A stretch of DNA of 9,957 nt from Actinomycetota bacterium (GTDB lineage Bacteria > Actinomycetota > UBA4738 > HRBIN12): positions 1 through 9,957 of the forward strand of contig VAYX01000043.1 in assembly GCA_005885325.1 (NCBI GenBank), written 5' to 3'. Below are positions 1 through 6,544 of this stretch, one piece after another (the first letter of the stretch is position 1; every line of letters starts with the position of its first letter). The translations under genes and the position numbers were made by a program. The notes beneath the pieces were generated by a model, which did no database searches, was not told where the DNA came from, and saw only the letters and a program-made list of their open reading frames with translations.

Positions 1-537
1 TGGGCGCTCACCACGTTCTGGGGCTTCCAGGCCATGATCAACTCGATCGGCGGCTTGACCGTCGACGTCCCCTTCGCCATGCAGGACTCGGCGTCGGGCT
101 CGAACTTCGAGCCGGGCGTCCAGAAGCTGCGGGGAGGCGAGGCCCTCGCGTTCGCCCGGGACCGGCACAGCCTGCCGGCCGGCGACTTCGGCCGGTCCGA
201 GGACGCGGGGAGGCTGCTCATCGCGGCCCTCGCGCAATTCCGCAAGGAGTTCGCCAAGGACCCCAGCCGCCTGCTCACCTGGGTCGCGGGAGGCTTTCGC
301 AACATGCAGACGGAGGCCCCACTGAACGACGTCCTGGCCCTCGCATTCACCTGCTCACTGGTCAACCCCAAGCACGTGGAGAACGTGGTTGCCCCGGGGA
401 CCACAGGGATGGCCGGCGGGATCTCGATCGTGAACCTGTCGAGTCAGGCCCAGACGATCTTCAACGACATGAGGAAGGACGGGCTCGTGTCCAAGCGGAA
501 CATCCCGCCGAGCCCGAACGCGAACCTCCTTCACTAG
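1..537 (+). CDS. LCP (LytR-CpsA-Psr) family protein, C-terminal part
   Basis: The reading frame is open from the first base, so the gene begins upstream; 178 residues are visible, ending at TAG 535-537. LCP proteins are membrane-anchored extracytoplasmic enzymes that transfer undecaprenyl-linked glycopolymers to peptidoglycan or related wall acceptors. The visible part contains the hydrophobic 'INSIGGLTVDVP' segment typical of the LCP core. After it come 'LRGGEALAFARDRHSLPAGD' and 'FGRSEDAGRLLIAAL', the conserved arginine-rich region that contacts the pyrophosphate lipid. In many homologues the latter reads R..NQ or R..RQQ; here it is RSEDAGRLL. The N-terminal membrane anchor and the first catalytic residues lie outside the window. 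The gene converges on the exchanger at 556-1599 with 18 bp between stops. Family assignment is fairly sure; the substrate polymer cannot be told. Confidence 0.85.
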   Translation, partial: WALTTFWGFQAMINSIGGLTVDVPFAMQDSASGSNFEPGVQKLRGGEALAFARDRHSLPAGDFGRSEDAGRLLIAALAQFRKEFAKDPSRLLTWVAGGFRNMQTEAPLNDVLALAFTCSLVNPKHVENVVAPGTTGMAGGISIVNLSSQAQTIFNDMRKDGLVSKRNIPPSPNANLLH

Positions 538-555
538 CCAGATCCAGCCGGCGGG

Positions 556-1599
556 TCACGTTCCGGGCCTGGTCAGCACGTACACGACGTAGGCCGCGTA
601 GAACCCACCTTGCACGAGCAATAGCGGCGCCGAGAACCGCCCGCGGAGGCGGATCGTGAGGTACAGGAGCGCTCCCGCCGCGAGGGCGATGGCTCCGGCC
701 ACCAACGCCTCGTGGGCCAGGTGCCACGGCGTGAGCAGGAGGCCAACGGTGACCGGGAACGACGACTGGAACACCATGGCCCCCGTCATGTTCCCCAGGG
801 CCAGGGTGTCCCGACGGCGCCGGACCCAGATCACGCTGTTGAACTTCTCCGGGAGCTCGGTGGCGACGGGGGCCACGAGCAGGGCGAAGACCAGGTGCGA
901 CAGCCGAAACCGGTCCGCGATGGTGTTCACGGCGTCGACGAAGAGCCGGGCCCCTCCCACGATCAGGACGAGCGCCACCGCGACCTGGAGGAACGTCGGC
1001 CAGTTCGTCGATCCCTCCGCCGTTCCCGGAAGCTCGTGGCGAGGGCGCCGGAACATGGCCGACGCGTAGAGGGGCTTGACCTCCTCCTCCGCCTCCCGGG
1101 CCAAGCGCTCGACGACGGGAGCCCGGAAATGCCGACGGACGTAGAAGCCGTAGCCGACCACGAGCACCACGGCCAGCAACCAGTTCACGGCCCGCATGTG
1201 CAGCAGTCCCGCTCCCATCGCCAGCGCGTACATCACCAGGAAGTACCCGAGGTCCTGCCGCAGGACCATCCGATCGCCGTCGAGGTCCAGGCTCCGTCCG
1301 TTCGAGCGGGCGTAGGCGAACACGGCGACGGCGATGACGAACATCGCCAGCGTCGTCAACATGAACGGGGCCCCCAGGATCGCCCCGATCCCGATCTCCT
1401 CGCCGGCCACGTGCCCCGACAGGATGGCGATGAGCGGCAGGATGGTCTCGGGCAGGGCCGTGCCCACCGCCGCCAACACGCTGCCGACCGCGCCCTGCGA
1501 GAGGCCGAAGCCCTCGCCCACCCACTCGATTCCGTTCGTGAACAGCTCCGCGCCGCCGAGGATCACGAACAGCGACAGGACGAGCTCGAACCATTCCAT
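556..1599 (-). CDS. CaCA-superfamily (sodium/calcium exchanger-like) membrane protein, short form
   Basis: This 347-residue multi-span membrane protein has two internally repeated halves, each resembling a Na_Ca_ex (alpha-repeat) domain. Such proteins exchange a cation such as Ca2+ for Na+ or H+. Half one has 'GGAELFTNGIEWVGEGFGLS' and then GTALPE (46-51). Half two has 'GGARLFVDAVNTIADRFRLS' and then ATELPE (246-251). The two acidic residues after LP, the cation ligands of the family, are kept. The GSN-type motifs of the following helices are not: they read GAP (76-78) and GAM (273-275, in LGNMTGAMVF). A charged cytoplasmic linker (about 155-198) joins the halves. I chose ATG 1599 (MEWFEL...) because the family normally begins just before the first GGAELF helix. 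An in-frame ATG at 1617 would add six residues. Neither start has a good Shine-Dalgarno. The gene is divergent from another CaCA member at 1780. The ion transported is unknown. Confidence 0.85.
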   Translation of the reverse strand: MEWFELVLSLFVILGGAELFTNGIEWVGEGFGLSQGAVGSVLAAVGTALPETILPLIAILSGHVAGEEIGIGAILGAPFMLTTLAMFVIAVAVFAYARSNGRSLDLDGDRMVLRQDLGYFLVMYALAMGAGLLHMRAVNWLLAVVLVVGYGFYVRRHFRAPVVERLAREAEEEVKPLYASAMFRRPRHELPGTAEGSTNWPTFLQVAVALVLIVGGARLFVDAVNTIADRFRLSHLVFALLVAPVATELPEKFNSVIWVRRRRDTLALGNMTGAMVFQSSFPVTVGLLLTPWHLAHEALVAGAIALAAGALLYLTIRLRGRFSAPLLLVQGGFYAAYVVYVLTRPGT

Positions 1600-1636
1600 G
1601 GCGCGGCATTCTCGCATCCGGGTTGAGGTCGCCGTT

Positions 1637-1645
1637 TGCTAGGCT
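1637..1645 (+). promoter_or_regulatory. Possible extended -10 promoter for the riboswitch-led exchanger gene
   Basis: TGCTAGGCT matches the extended -10 pattern TGnTAnnnT. Transcription would start near 1652, exactly where the 5' strand of the proposed aptamer begins (1653), which is the usual layout for such leaders. No -35 hexamer is present at normal spacing: TTGAGG at 1623-1628 is only 11 bp away. The site is inferred from position and one short motif, so confidence is low. Confidence 0.3.
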
Positions 1646-1649
1646 GCCG

Positions 1650-1752
1650 CTCGCTCGGGGGGGAGTAGTCCGGAAGCGGGCTCGCCCACATCACGGCCGC
1701 GCGTCGCGGCCCGGTGGGTCCTCCGCGGCGGCGGGGACGAGACCTCGGGCCT
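1650..1752 (+). promoter_or_regulatory. Candidate yybP-ykoY family manganese riboswitch aptamer
   Basis: Two signature segments of the yybP-ykoY Mn2+ riboswitch (from memory of the consensus) occur in the right order and strand in the leader of the exchanger at 1780: GGGGAGTAG at 1660-1668 and CGAGACC at 1738-1744. They can be joined as in the family. GG 1660-1661 pairs with CC 1743-1744, and P1 continues as 1658-1659 with 1745-1746 and 1653-1656 with 1747-1750 around one bulged G. TCC 1669-1671 pairs with GGA 1735-1737 behind the L1 loop. The second arm is CCCAC 1685-1689 with GTGGG 1714-1718, an asymmetric internal loop (ATCAC 1690-1694 opposite CG 1712-1713), and a perfect 7-bp stem 1695-1701 with 1705-1711 closed by a CGT loop. 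Family members sense Mn2+ and switch on efflux genes. The downstream gene encodes a cation exchanger, which fits. A covariance-model score has not been computed. Confidence 0.75.
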
Positions 1753-1777
1753 CGACTGGTGTCGGGCTGGGGAGGTT
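1741..1777 (+). promoter_or_regulatory. Riboswitch expression platform and Shine-Dalgarno of the exchanger at 1780
   Basis: A strong Shine-Dalgarno, GGGGAGG (1769-1775), lies 4 bp before the GTG at 1780 and decides that start. The segment GACCTC (1741-1746) is the 3' strand of the proposed aptamer P1/L1, and it is complementary to GAGGTT (1772-1777), covering the Shine-Dalgarno. The two pairings are mutually exclusive: metal-bound aptamer would hold 1743-1746 in P1 and free the ribosome site, while metal-free RNA could mask it. A small hairpin (1749-1751 and 1753-1756 with 1761-1767, loop TGGT) lies between them. There is no U-tract, so translational control is likelier than attenuation. Confidence 0.5.
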
Positions 1778-1779
1778 CC

Positions 1780-3114
1780 GTGACCACCACGCGGAAGGAG
1801 GAGCTCGAAGGGCTCCACCCCGTCCGCCAGTCGTTCTCGTTCGGCCTGGCCTTCGCCGCAACCGTGCCCGGCCTCGTGCTCCGGGCGTCGGGGGCCCACG
1901 TCCCCGAGGCCCTGGCCGCCCTGTTGTTCGGGCTGGCCATCGTGGGCGCGGCCTTCCTGCTCTCGTGGGCCGCGGAGGTCGCCCAGCTCGACGTCTCCGC
2001 GGGGCTGGCCATCGCGGTGCTCGCGTTCATCGCGGTCCTGCCCGAATACGCGGTGGACATGGTGTTCGCGCTCAAGGGCGGCAACGCGGTGCAGGCGTTC
2101 GGTCCCGCATGTCACCCGCCGGGCGCGCCGGGCGAGACGGCGTGCTCCCTGGCATTGGCCAACATGACCGGCGCGAACCGGCTGCTGATCGGGATCGGGT
2201 GGTCGATGGTCGTGCTCATCGCGTGGTACCGGGCCCGCGTGGGACGCCGACCGATCCGGGAGATCCGGTTGGAGCGGTCCCACTCCGTGGAGGTCGCGTT
2301 CCTCGGCCTGGCCACCGTGTACTGCCTGTCCCTGCCGCTCAAACACTCGATCACGTTGGTGGACGCCGCCGTACTGGTGGCCATCTTCGCCGCGTACACG
2401 GTGCGGGTTTCCCGGGCGCCGGCCGAGGAACCGCACCTCGTCGGTCCGGCCCGCTACCTCGGGACCTTCTCCCCTTCGGCCCGGCGGACGTGGGTCGTCG
2501 GGTTGTTCCTCTTCTCGGCCGGCGTCATCCTGCTCTGCGCGGAGCGCTTCGCCGACTCGCTCGTCTCCACGGGGCAGGAGCTCGGCATCAGCGAGTTCCT
2601 CCTCGTGCAGTGGGTGGCCCCCCTTGCCTCGGAGGCGCCCGAGCTGCTGGTGGCCGGGCTGTACGCCTGGCGGCTGAACACGAACGCGGCACTGGGGACC
2701 CTCGTCTCCTCGAAGGTGAACCAGTGGACGCTGCTCGTGGGGACGCTTCCGATCGTCTTCGCCCTCGGCCTCGGCGGGCTGCACGGGTTGCCCATCGACC
2801 CCCACCAGCGGGAGGAGCTGTTCCTCACGGCGGCCCAGTCGTTCTTCGCCCTGTCCCTGCTGGTGACGCTGTCGATCAGCACCACGGAGGCGCTAGTGCT
2901 CTTCGCGCTGTTCTGGGCGCAATTCGTGATCGGCGCGCTCGTCCCGGAGTCGTTCGGAGGGCTCGAGCTGGTCGGCCTGGGGTTCGCGTACCTCGTCCTG
3001 GGCGCGCTCGTGTTCGTGAGAGACCGGGGGCATATCGCCCCGCTCGCCCGGGACGGTTTCAGGACGCCCTATCGCGACCTCGCCGAGCCGGGCCGAGCGG
3101 GCGAAGGGTCCTAG
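1780..3114 (+). CDS. CaCA-superfamily cation exchanger, long form, riboswitch-led (possible Mn2+ exporter)
   Basis: This 444-residue polytopic membrane protein is related to sodium/calcium exchangers. Half one holds 'LAFIAVLPEYAVDM' (E89), followed by an extra loop of about 25 residues with two cysteines (C111, C122). It then has 'LALANMTGANRLLIGIG', where GAN stands for the family's GSN. Half two holds 'APLASEAPELLVAGLYAW' (E285, E288) and 'ALGTLVSSKVNQWTLLVG', where SSK replaces GSN. The acidic residue beside proline is kept in both halves; the other ligands differ from true Ca2+ exchangers. GTG 1780 is chosen because GGGGAGG precedes it. Upstream in-frame codons from 1714 encode an arginine-rich, non-membrane stretch that overlaps the structured leader. 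The leader carries a candidate Mn2+ riboswitch, so Mn2+ (or another divalent ion) export is inferred. Class is fairly sure, substrate is inference. The stop overlaps the stop of the convergent CHRD gene. Confidence 0.85.
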   Translation: MTTTRKEELEGLHPVRQSFSFGLAFAATVPGLVLRASGAHVPEALAALLFGLAIVGAAFLLSWAAEVAQLDVSAGLAIAVLAFIAVLPEYAVDMVFALKGGNAVQAFGPACHPPGAPGETACSLALANMTGANRLLIGIGWSMVVLIAWYRARVGRRPIREIRLERSHSVEVAFLGLATVYCLSLPLKHSITLVDAAVLVAIFAAYTVRVSRAPAEEPHLVGPARYLGTFSPSARRTWVVGLFLFSAGVILLCAERFADSLVSTGQELGISEFLLVQWVAPLASEAPELLVAGLYAWRLNTNAALGTLVSSKVNQWTLLVGTLPIVFALGLGGLHGLPIDPHQREELFLTAAQSFFALSLLVTLSISTTEALVLFALFWAQFVIGALVPESFGGLELVGLGFAYLVLGALVFVRDRGHIAPLARDGFRTPYRDLAEPGRAGEGS

Positions 3115-3632
3115 TCCTCGTCCTGCTCCACCCTGATCTGCCCTCGGATCTCGCCGGTCGGGAAGTTCGTGGTGTGAACGTTCACGTAGGCGAAACCCGC
3201 CTTGATGGCTTTGACCATGCTGGCCAGATCGCCGGCCGCCAGGCCCTGGGCCGCGATGGCCTGGACATCCGAAGCGCTGATCGTCCCGGTCACCGTCCCC
3301 CCGGCGACCGGGCAGGTCGGCTTCCCGCCCCCGCCGCACAGGAAGATCGCCACCCCGCCGGACGTGGCTCGCTGGCCGAAGTGGATGTGGGCGAACAGCG
3401 CATTGCTGCTCAAGCCGGAGTAGGTCAGCGTGTAGTTGAACCCCGTCGAGGTGGGCGTGGCGCTGAACTGTCCCGTCCCGTTCGAATTGATCGTGAGGGG
3501 AGTCTCCTCGTAGCCCCTCAGCTTGGCCCCGAACGAGAAGCTTCCGTTCGTGCCGCTGGCCATGGCCGAGACACCCAGGGCCAGGACGAGGATCAGCGGA
3601 ACGCCGGCCGCGATGAGCCTGGATCGCCGCAT
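3111..3632 (-). CDS. Secreted CHRD-domain protein
   Basis: The 173-residue product starts with a Sec signal peptide: MRRSR, a hydrophobic core at 7-22, and a likely cleavage after A-M-A (25). The rest is a single CHRD domain, a beta-rich module first named from chordin and common in bacterial exported proteins of unknown function. Its hallmarks are 'LFAHIHFGQRATSGGVAIFL' (79-98) and 'YVNVHTTNFPTGEIRGQI' (149-166). Cysteines 99 and 107 flank a GGGGKPT turn and may form a disulphide. ATG 3632 has a good Shine-Dalgarno, AAAGGAG (3639-3645), with a 6-nt spacer. There is no lipobox and no C-terminal anchor, so release from the cell is expected. The gene is divergent from the helicase at 3730 and shares its stop tetranucleotide CTAG with the exchanger on the other strand. 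Domain call is confident; role is unknown. Confidence 0.9.
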   Translation of the reverse strand: MRRSRLIAAGVPLILVLALGVSAMASGTNGSFSFGAKLRGYEETPLTINSNGTGQFSATPTSTGFNYTLTYSGLSSNALFAHIHFGQRATSGGVAIFLCGGGGKPTCPVAGGTVTGTISASDVQAIAAQGLAAGDLASMVKAIKAGFAYVNVHTTNFPTGEIRGQIRVEQDED

Positions 3633-3664
3633 CTTGCTCTCCTTTCGTCGAGCGCGAACATCGG

Positions 3665-3679
3665 CACCTCCTCGAGGTG
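3665..3679. promoter_or_regulatory. Inverted repeat between CHRD and helicase genes
   Basis: CACCTC-CTC-GAGGTG is a perfect 6-bp inverted repeat with a 3-bp spacer, in the 97-bp divergent region. It touches the -10 element of the promoter proposed for the CHRD gene and would cover its transcription start, as an operator would. It could equally fold as a small hairpin at the 5' end of that mRNA. No regulator is identifiable nearby. Confidence 0.35.
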
Positions 3680-3703
3680 ACCTTACGGAGGGCATTACGT
3701 TCC
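3679..3703 (-). promoter_or_regulatory. Possible ECF-sigma-type promoter of the CHRD gene
   Basis: Read on the minus strand, GGAAC (3703-3699) and GTC (3681-3679) are separated by 17 bp. This is the spacing of ECF/sigma-E class promoters, whose -35 is GGAAC and whose -10 is GTC-like. A start near 3672 would give a leader of about 40 nt with a proper ribosome site before ATG 3632. The match rests on eight bases, so it is suggestive only. An ECF link would fit an envelope-stress-induced exported protein. Confidence 0.3.
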
Positions 3704-3729
3704 GCACAACCCAATGGATTGATGAGGTC

Positions 3730-6024
3730 ATGAAGACGGTCGCCCCCGCTACCATCCACTCCGTGGACCCCCGCGCGTTCCTGGCCTCCGTCGCCGGCGA
3801 CGAGTCGCTGGCGCACGTGCGCGAGCTGCCGGCACGCCCCATCGCCCTCCAGCCGTTCCCCGACGACCTTCCCGAGGTGGTCCTCGGTCGCCTCGAGATG
3901 CTGGGGATCGAGGGCTTGTACCCGCACCAGCGCATCGCCCTCGATGCCGTGCGAACCGGCCGGAACGTCGTCATGGCCACCGGGACCGCGAGCGGCAAGA
4001 CCCTCGTGTACAACCTGGCCTTCGCCGCGGAGGTCCTGTCCGATCCCAAGCGCACGGCCCTGTACCTGTTCCCCACGAAGGCGCTGGCCCGCGACCAGCT
4101 CCGCCAGGTCCGCGCCCTCAAGCTGCCGCAGCTCAAGGCCTCGGTCTACGACGGCGACACCCCCCGGTCCGAACGGCCCCTGATCCGAAGGAACGCGAAC
4201 GTCCTGATGTCGAACCCGGACATGCTGCACGCGAGCATCCTGCCGGACCACGCGAGGTGGGCGGACTTCTTCCTCCGCCTGTCGATGGTGGTGGTGGACG
4301 AGGCGCACGTCGCCCGCGGCGTATTCGGCTCCCACGTGGCCATGGTGCTCCGACGGCTCCGTCGACTGGTCGCCCACTACGGTGGCGATCCACGGTTCGT
4401 GCTTGCGTCGGCGACGGTGGGCAATCCCGACGAGCTGGCCGAGCGGCTGGTGGGGCTGCCGTTCCAGGCCGTCACCGAGGACGCGTCGCCCTCGGGCGAG
4501 AAGCTCTTCGCCCTGTGGAACCCCCCGGTGCTCGACGAGGAGTCCGGCGCGCGCCGAAGCGCCCTCACCGACGCGTCCATGCTGATGGCCCGCCTGGCCG
4601 AGCAGGGCGTGAAGTCGATCGGGTTCACCCGCTCCCGCCGCGCGGCCGAGCTCCTCGCCGAATTCGCCCGTCGCGAGGTTCCCGGCGAGCTGAAGGGCAG
4701 GATCAAGTCCTACCGGGCCGGGTACCTGGCGTCCGAGCGCCGGGAGCTCGAGCGCAAGCTCGCGGACGACGAGCTGGTGGCGGTGGCCTCCACCAGCGCG
4801 CTCGAGCTCGGGATCGACATCGGGTCGCTCGACGCGGCGATCCTGGTTGGCTATCCGGGGACCCGGGCCTCGATGTGGCAGCAGGCCGGCCGGGCCGGCC
4901 GGCGCGAGGACGGCTCGCTGGCCATCCTGGTGGCCCAGGACGATCCCCTGGACCAGTACCTGGTCACGCACCCAGCGGACGTGTTCGACAAGCCAGCCGA
5001 AGCGGCGGTGGTCGATCCCTCCAACCCGTTCATCCTGGAACCCCACCTCGCCTGCGCGGCTCGCGAATACCCGCTCGCGGAGGACGAGCTCTTGTTCTTC
5101 GGGCCCGACGCGCCGCACGCCGTGGAACGGCTGGAGGAGGCGGGCGTGCTCGTGCGCCGTCGCGGGCTCATCCATCACCGGGGCACGGGCTCGCCCCATC
5201 GGCGCGTGGATATCCGAAGCGCCTCGGGGCACCTGTTCTCGATCGTGATCGAGGAGACCGGCGAGCTGCTCGGCACCGTGGACGAGTCGAGGGCCTACTA
5301 TCACGTGCATCCCGGCGCCGTGTACCTCCACCAGGGTGAGCAGTTCGAGGTGACCGAGCTCGACCTGGCGACCGGCGTCGCGCTGGTCGCCAGGTCGGAT
5401 CCCGACTACTACACGCAATCCCGCGACACCACGGACATCGACGTCGTCGAGGCCATGGAGGAGGCGCCGACCGGCGGCGGGGTTCCGAGCTTCTACGGTT
5501 CGGTACGGGTCACGAACCAGGTGGTCGGGTTCGTCCGAAAGCTCGTGGCGACGGGCGAGACCATCGATACCGTTCCGCTGGCGCTGCCGCCGCAGACGCT
5601 CGAGACGCGGGCCGTGTGGTGGGCCATCCCACCGTCGGTGATCGAGCGAGCGGCCATCAAGCCCGCCGACCTCCCGGGGGCGGCCCATGCCGCCGAGCAC
5701 GCCGCCATCGGGCTGCTGCCGCTCGTCGCGACATGCGACCGGTGGGACGTCGGCGGCGTGTCGACCGCGTTCCATCCCGACACCGGCTCCTGTGCGATCT
5801 TCATCTACGACGGGTACCCGGGCGGCGCGGGGATCGCCGAACGCGGGTTCCGTTCCGCCGCAAGGCTCCTAGAGGCCACGCTGGAGACGGTCCGCCAGTG
5901 CCCCTGTTCCCACGGGTGCCCGTCCTGCGTGCAATCGCCGAAGTGCGGCAACGGCAACGAGCCGCTCGACAAGCCGGGGGCCATCGCCCTCCTTGCCGCG
6001 ATGCTCGGCCGGTCCTGGGGCTGA
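3730..6024 (+). CDS. DEAH-box helicase with C-terminal DUF1998 zinc module (MrfA/YprA-like)
   Basis: The 764-residue product is a superfamily 2 helicase close in length and order to Bacillus MrfA/YprA and related to the Hrq1 group, which act in repair of crosslinked or bulky-lesion DNA. Visible motifs are YPHQ (64-67), Walker A ATGTASGKT (83-91), LFPTKALARDQ (113-123), SNPD (161-164), Walker B DEAH (190-193), SAT (227-229), IGFTRSRRAAEL (297-308), STSALELGIDIG (354-365) and QQAGRAGRRE (384-393). All catalytic residues are intact. The C-terminal DUF1998 domain ends in a zinc-type cluster 'CPCSHGCPSCVQSPKCGNGN' with five cysteines (724, 726, 730, 733, 739). ATG 3730 is the likeliest start, but its only purine box (GAGG) is 2 nt away, so a leaderless mRNA or GTG 3763 remains possible. 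An in-frame extension to 3523 runs antisense into the CHRD gene and is unlikely. A SLOG-fold gene follows after 10 bp. The MrfB exonuclease partner is not in the window. Confidence 0.92.
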   Translation: MKTVAPATIHSVDPRAFLASVAGDESLAHVRELPARPIALQPFPDDLPEVVLGRLEMLGIEGLYPHQRIALDAVRTGRNVVMATGTASGKTLVYNLAFAAEVLSDPKRTALYLFPTKALARDQLRQVRALKLPQLKASVYDGDTPRSERPLIRRNANVLMSNPDMLHASILPDHARWADFFLRLSMVVVDEAHVARGVFGSHVAMVLRRLRRLVAHYGGDPRFVLASATVGNPDELAERLVGLPFQAVTEDASPSGEKLFALWNPPVLDEESGARRSALTDASMLMARLAEQGVKSIGFTRSRRAAELLAEFARREVPGELKGRIKSYRAGYLASERRELERKLADDELVAVASTSALELGIDIGSLDAAILVGYPGTRASMWQQAGRAGRREDGSLAILVAQDDPLDQYLVTHPADVFDKPAEAAVVDPSNPFILEPHLACAAREYPLAEDELLFFGPDAPHAVERLEEAGVLVRRRGLIHHRGTGSPHRRVDIRSASGHLFSIVIEETGELLGTVDESRAYYHVHPGAVYLHQGEQFEVTELDLATGVALVARSDPDYYTQSRDTTDIDVVEAMEEAPTGGGVPSFYGSVRVTNQVVGFVRKLVATGETIDTVPLALPPQTLETRAVWWAIPPSVIERAAIKPADLPGAAHAAEHAAIGLLPLVATCDRWDVGGVSTAFHPDTGSCAIFIYDGYPGGAGIAERGFRSAARLLEATLETVRQCPCSHGCPSCVQSPKCGNGNEPLDKPGAIALLAAMLGRSWG

Positions 6025-6034
6025 GGCGGCGAGG

Positions 6035-6508
6035 ATGACGGCGCCCCACGTCGCGGTGTGCGGGTCGGGAGAGGCCACCGAGCAGGAGGAGGCGTGGGCC
6101 GAGGAGGTCGGGCGGCTGATCGCCGAGGCCGGCGGGGTCCTCGTCTGCGGCGGCCTCGGCGGCGTGATGGAGGCGGCCGCCCGCGGCTGCGAGGCCGCTG
6201 GCGGCCTCTCGATCGGCATCCTTCCCGGGGAACGGCGCGACGCGGCGAGCCCTCACCTCACGGCATCGATCCCGACCGGGCTCGGCGAGGCTCGCAACGC
6301 GCTCGTCGTTCGGGCCGCCGACGCCGTCATCGCCGTCGGAGGGGAGTTCGGGACGCTGTCGGAGATCGCATTCGCGCTCAAGCTCGGCAAGCCGGTCATC
6401 GGCCTGCACACCTGGGAGCTCGCCAAGGGCGGATCCCCCGTCCACACCATCGTCAGGACCGAGACCCCGCAGGAGGCCGTTCGGGCCGCCCTCGACGCCA
6501 TCGCGTAG
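6035..6508 (+). CDS. TIGR00725 family SLOG/Rossmann nucleotide-binding protein
   Basis: The 157-residue protein has the SLOG fold shared by LOG phosphoribohydrolases and DprA. Visible are an N-terminal strand with 'VAVCGSGEAT' (6-15), the phosphate-binding loop 'VCGGLGGVMEAAARG' (37-51), and 'VGGEFGTLSEIAFALKLGKP' (101-120), the counterpart of the GGxGTxxE site of LOG enzymes. The shorter length and the GEFGTLSE version point to TIGR00725, a family without an agreed function; hydrolysis of a nucleotide or nucleotide-derived ligand is only inferred. ATG 6035 is preceded by GAGG (6023-6026) with an 8-nt spacer that overlaps the helicase stop, so the two genes are very probably one transcript. 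An upstream in-frame ATG at 5993 would overlap the helicase C-terminus and is not favoured. Confidence 0.87.
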   Translation: MTAPHVAVCGSGEATEQEEAWAEEVGRLIAEAGGVLVCGGLGGVMEAAARGCEAAGGLSIGILPGERRDAASPHLTASIPTGLGEARNALVVRAADAVIAVGGEFGTLSEIAFALKLGKPVIGLHTWELAKGGSPVHTIVRTETPQEAVRAALDAIA

Positions 6509-6544
6509 GCTCGAAGCCTCGAGGCACGGGCGGAGGGGCACACG

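Noticed and set aside
1563..2084. A minus-strand open frame across the intergenic region between the two exchangers
   Set aside because: It has low-complexity Ser/Arg/Pro composition, no ribosome site, and spans the proposed riboswitch antisense.
1623..3680. A 685-codon plus-strand open frame over the long exchanger and CHRD region
   Set aside because: It is Arg/Pro/Gly-rich without membrane helices or motifs, is out of frame with the clear exchanger gene, and crosses into the antisense of the CHRD gene.
4887..4904. Tandem GCCGGCCGG repeat
   Set aside because: It encodes AGRAGR of helicase motif VI, so it is fully explained by a conserved protein motif with GC-rich codons.
2893..5775. A very long open frame (960 codons) antisense to the helicase and the CHRD gene
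   Set aside because: Its predicted protein is rich in Arg, Gly, Asp and His with no domain pattern, and it lies opposite a gene with every helicase motif. It is a by-product of G/C-biased third positions.
6508..6518. Small inverted repeat GGCT-CGA-AGCC after the SLOG gene
   Set aside because: Four base pairs with a 3-nt loop and no T-run is too weak to call a terminator.
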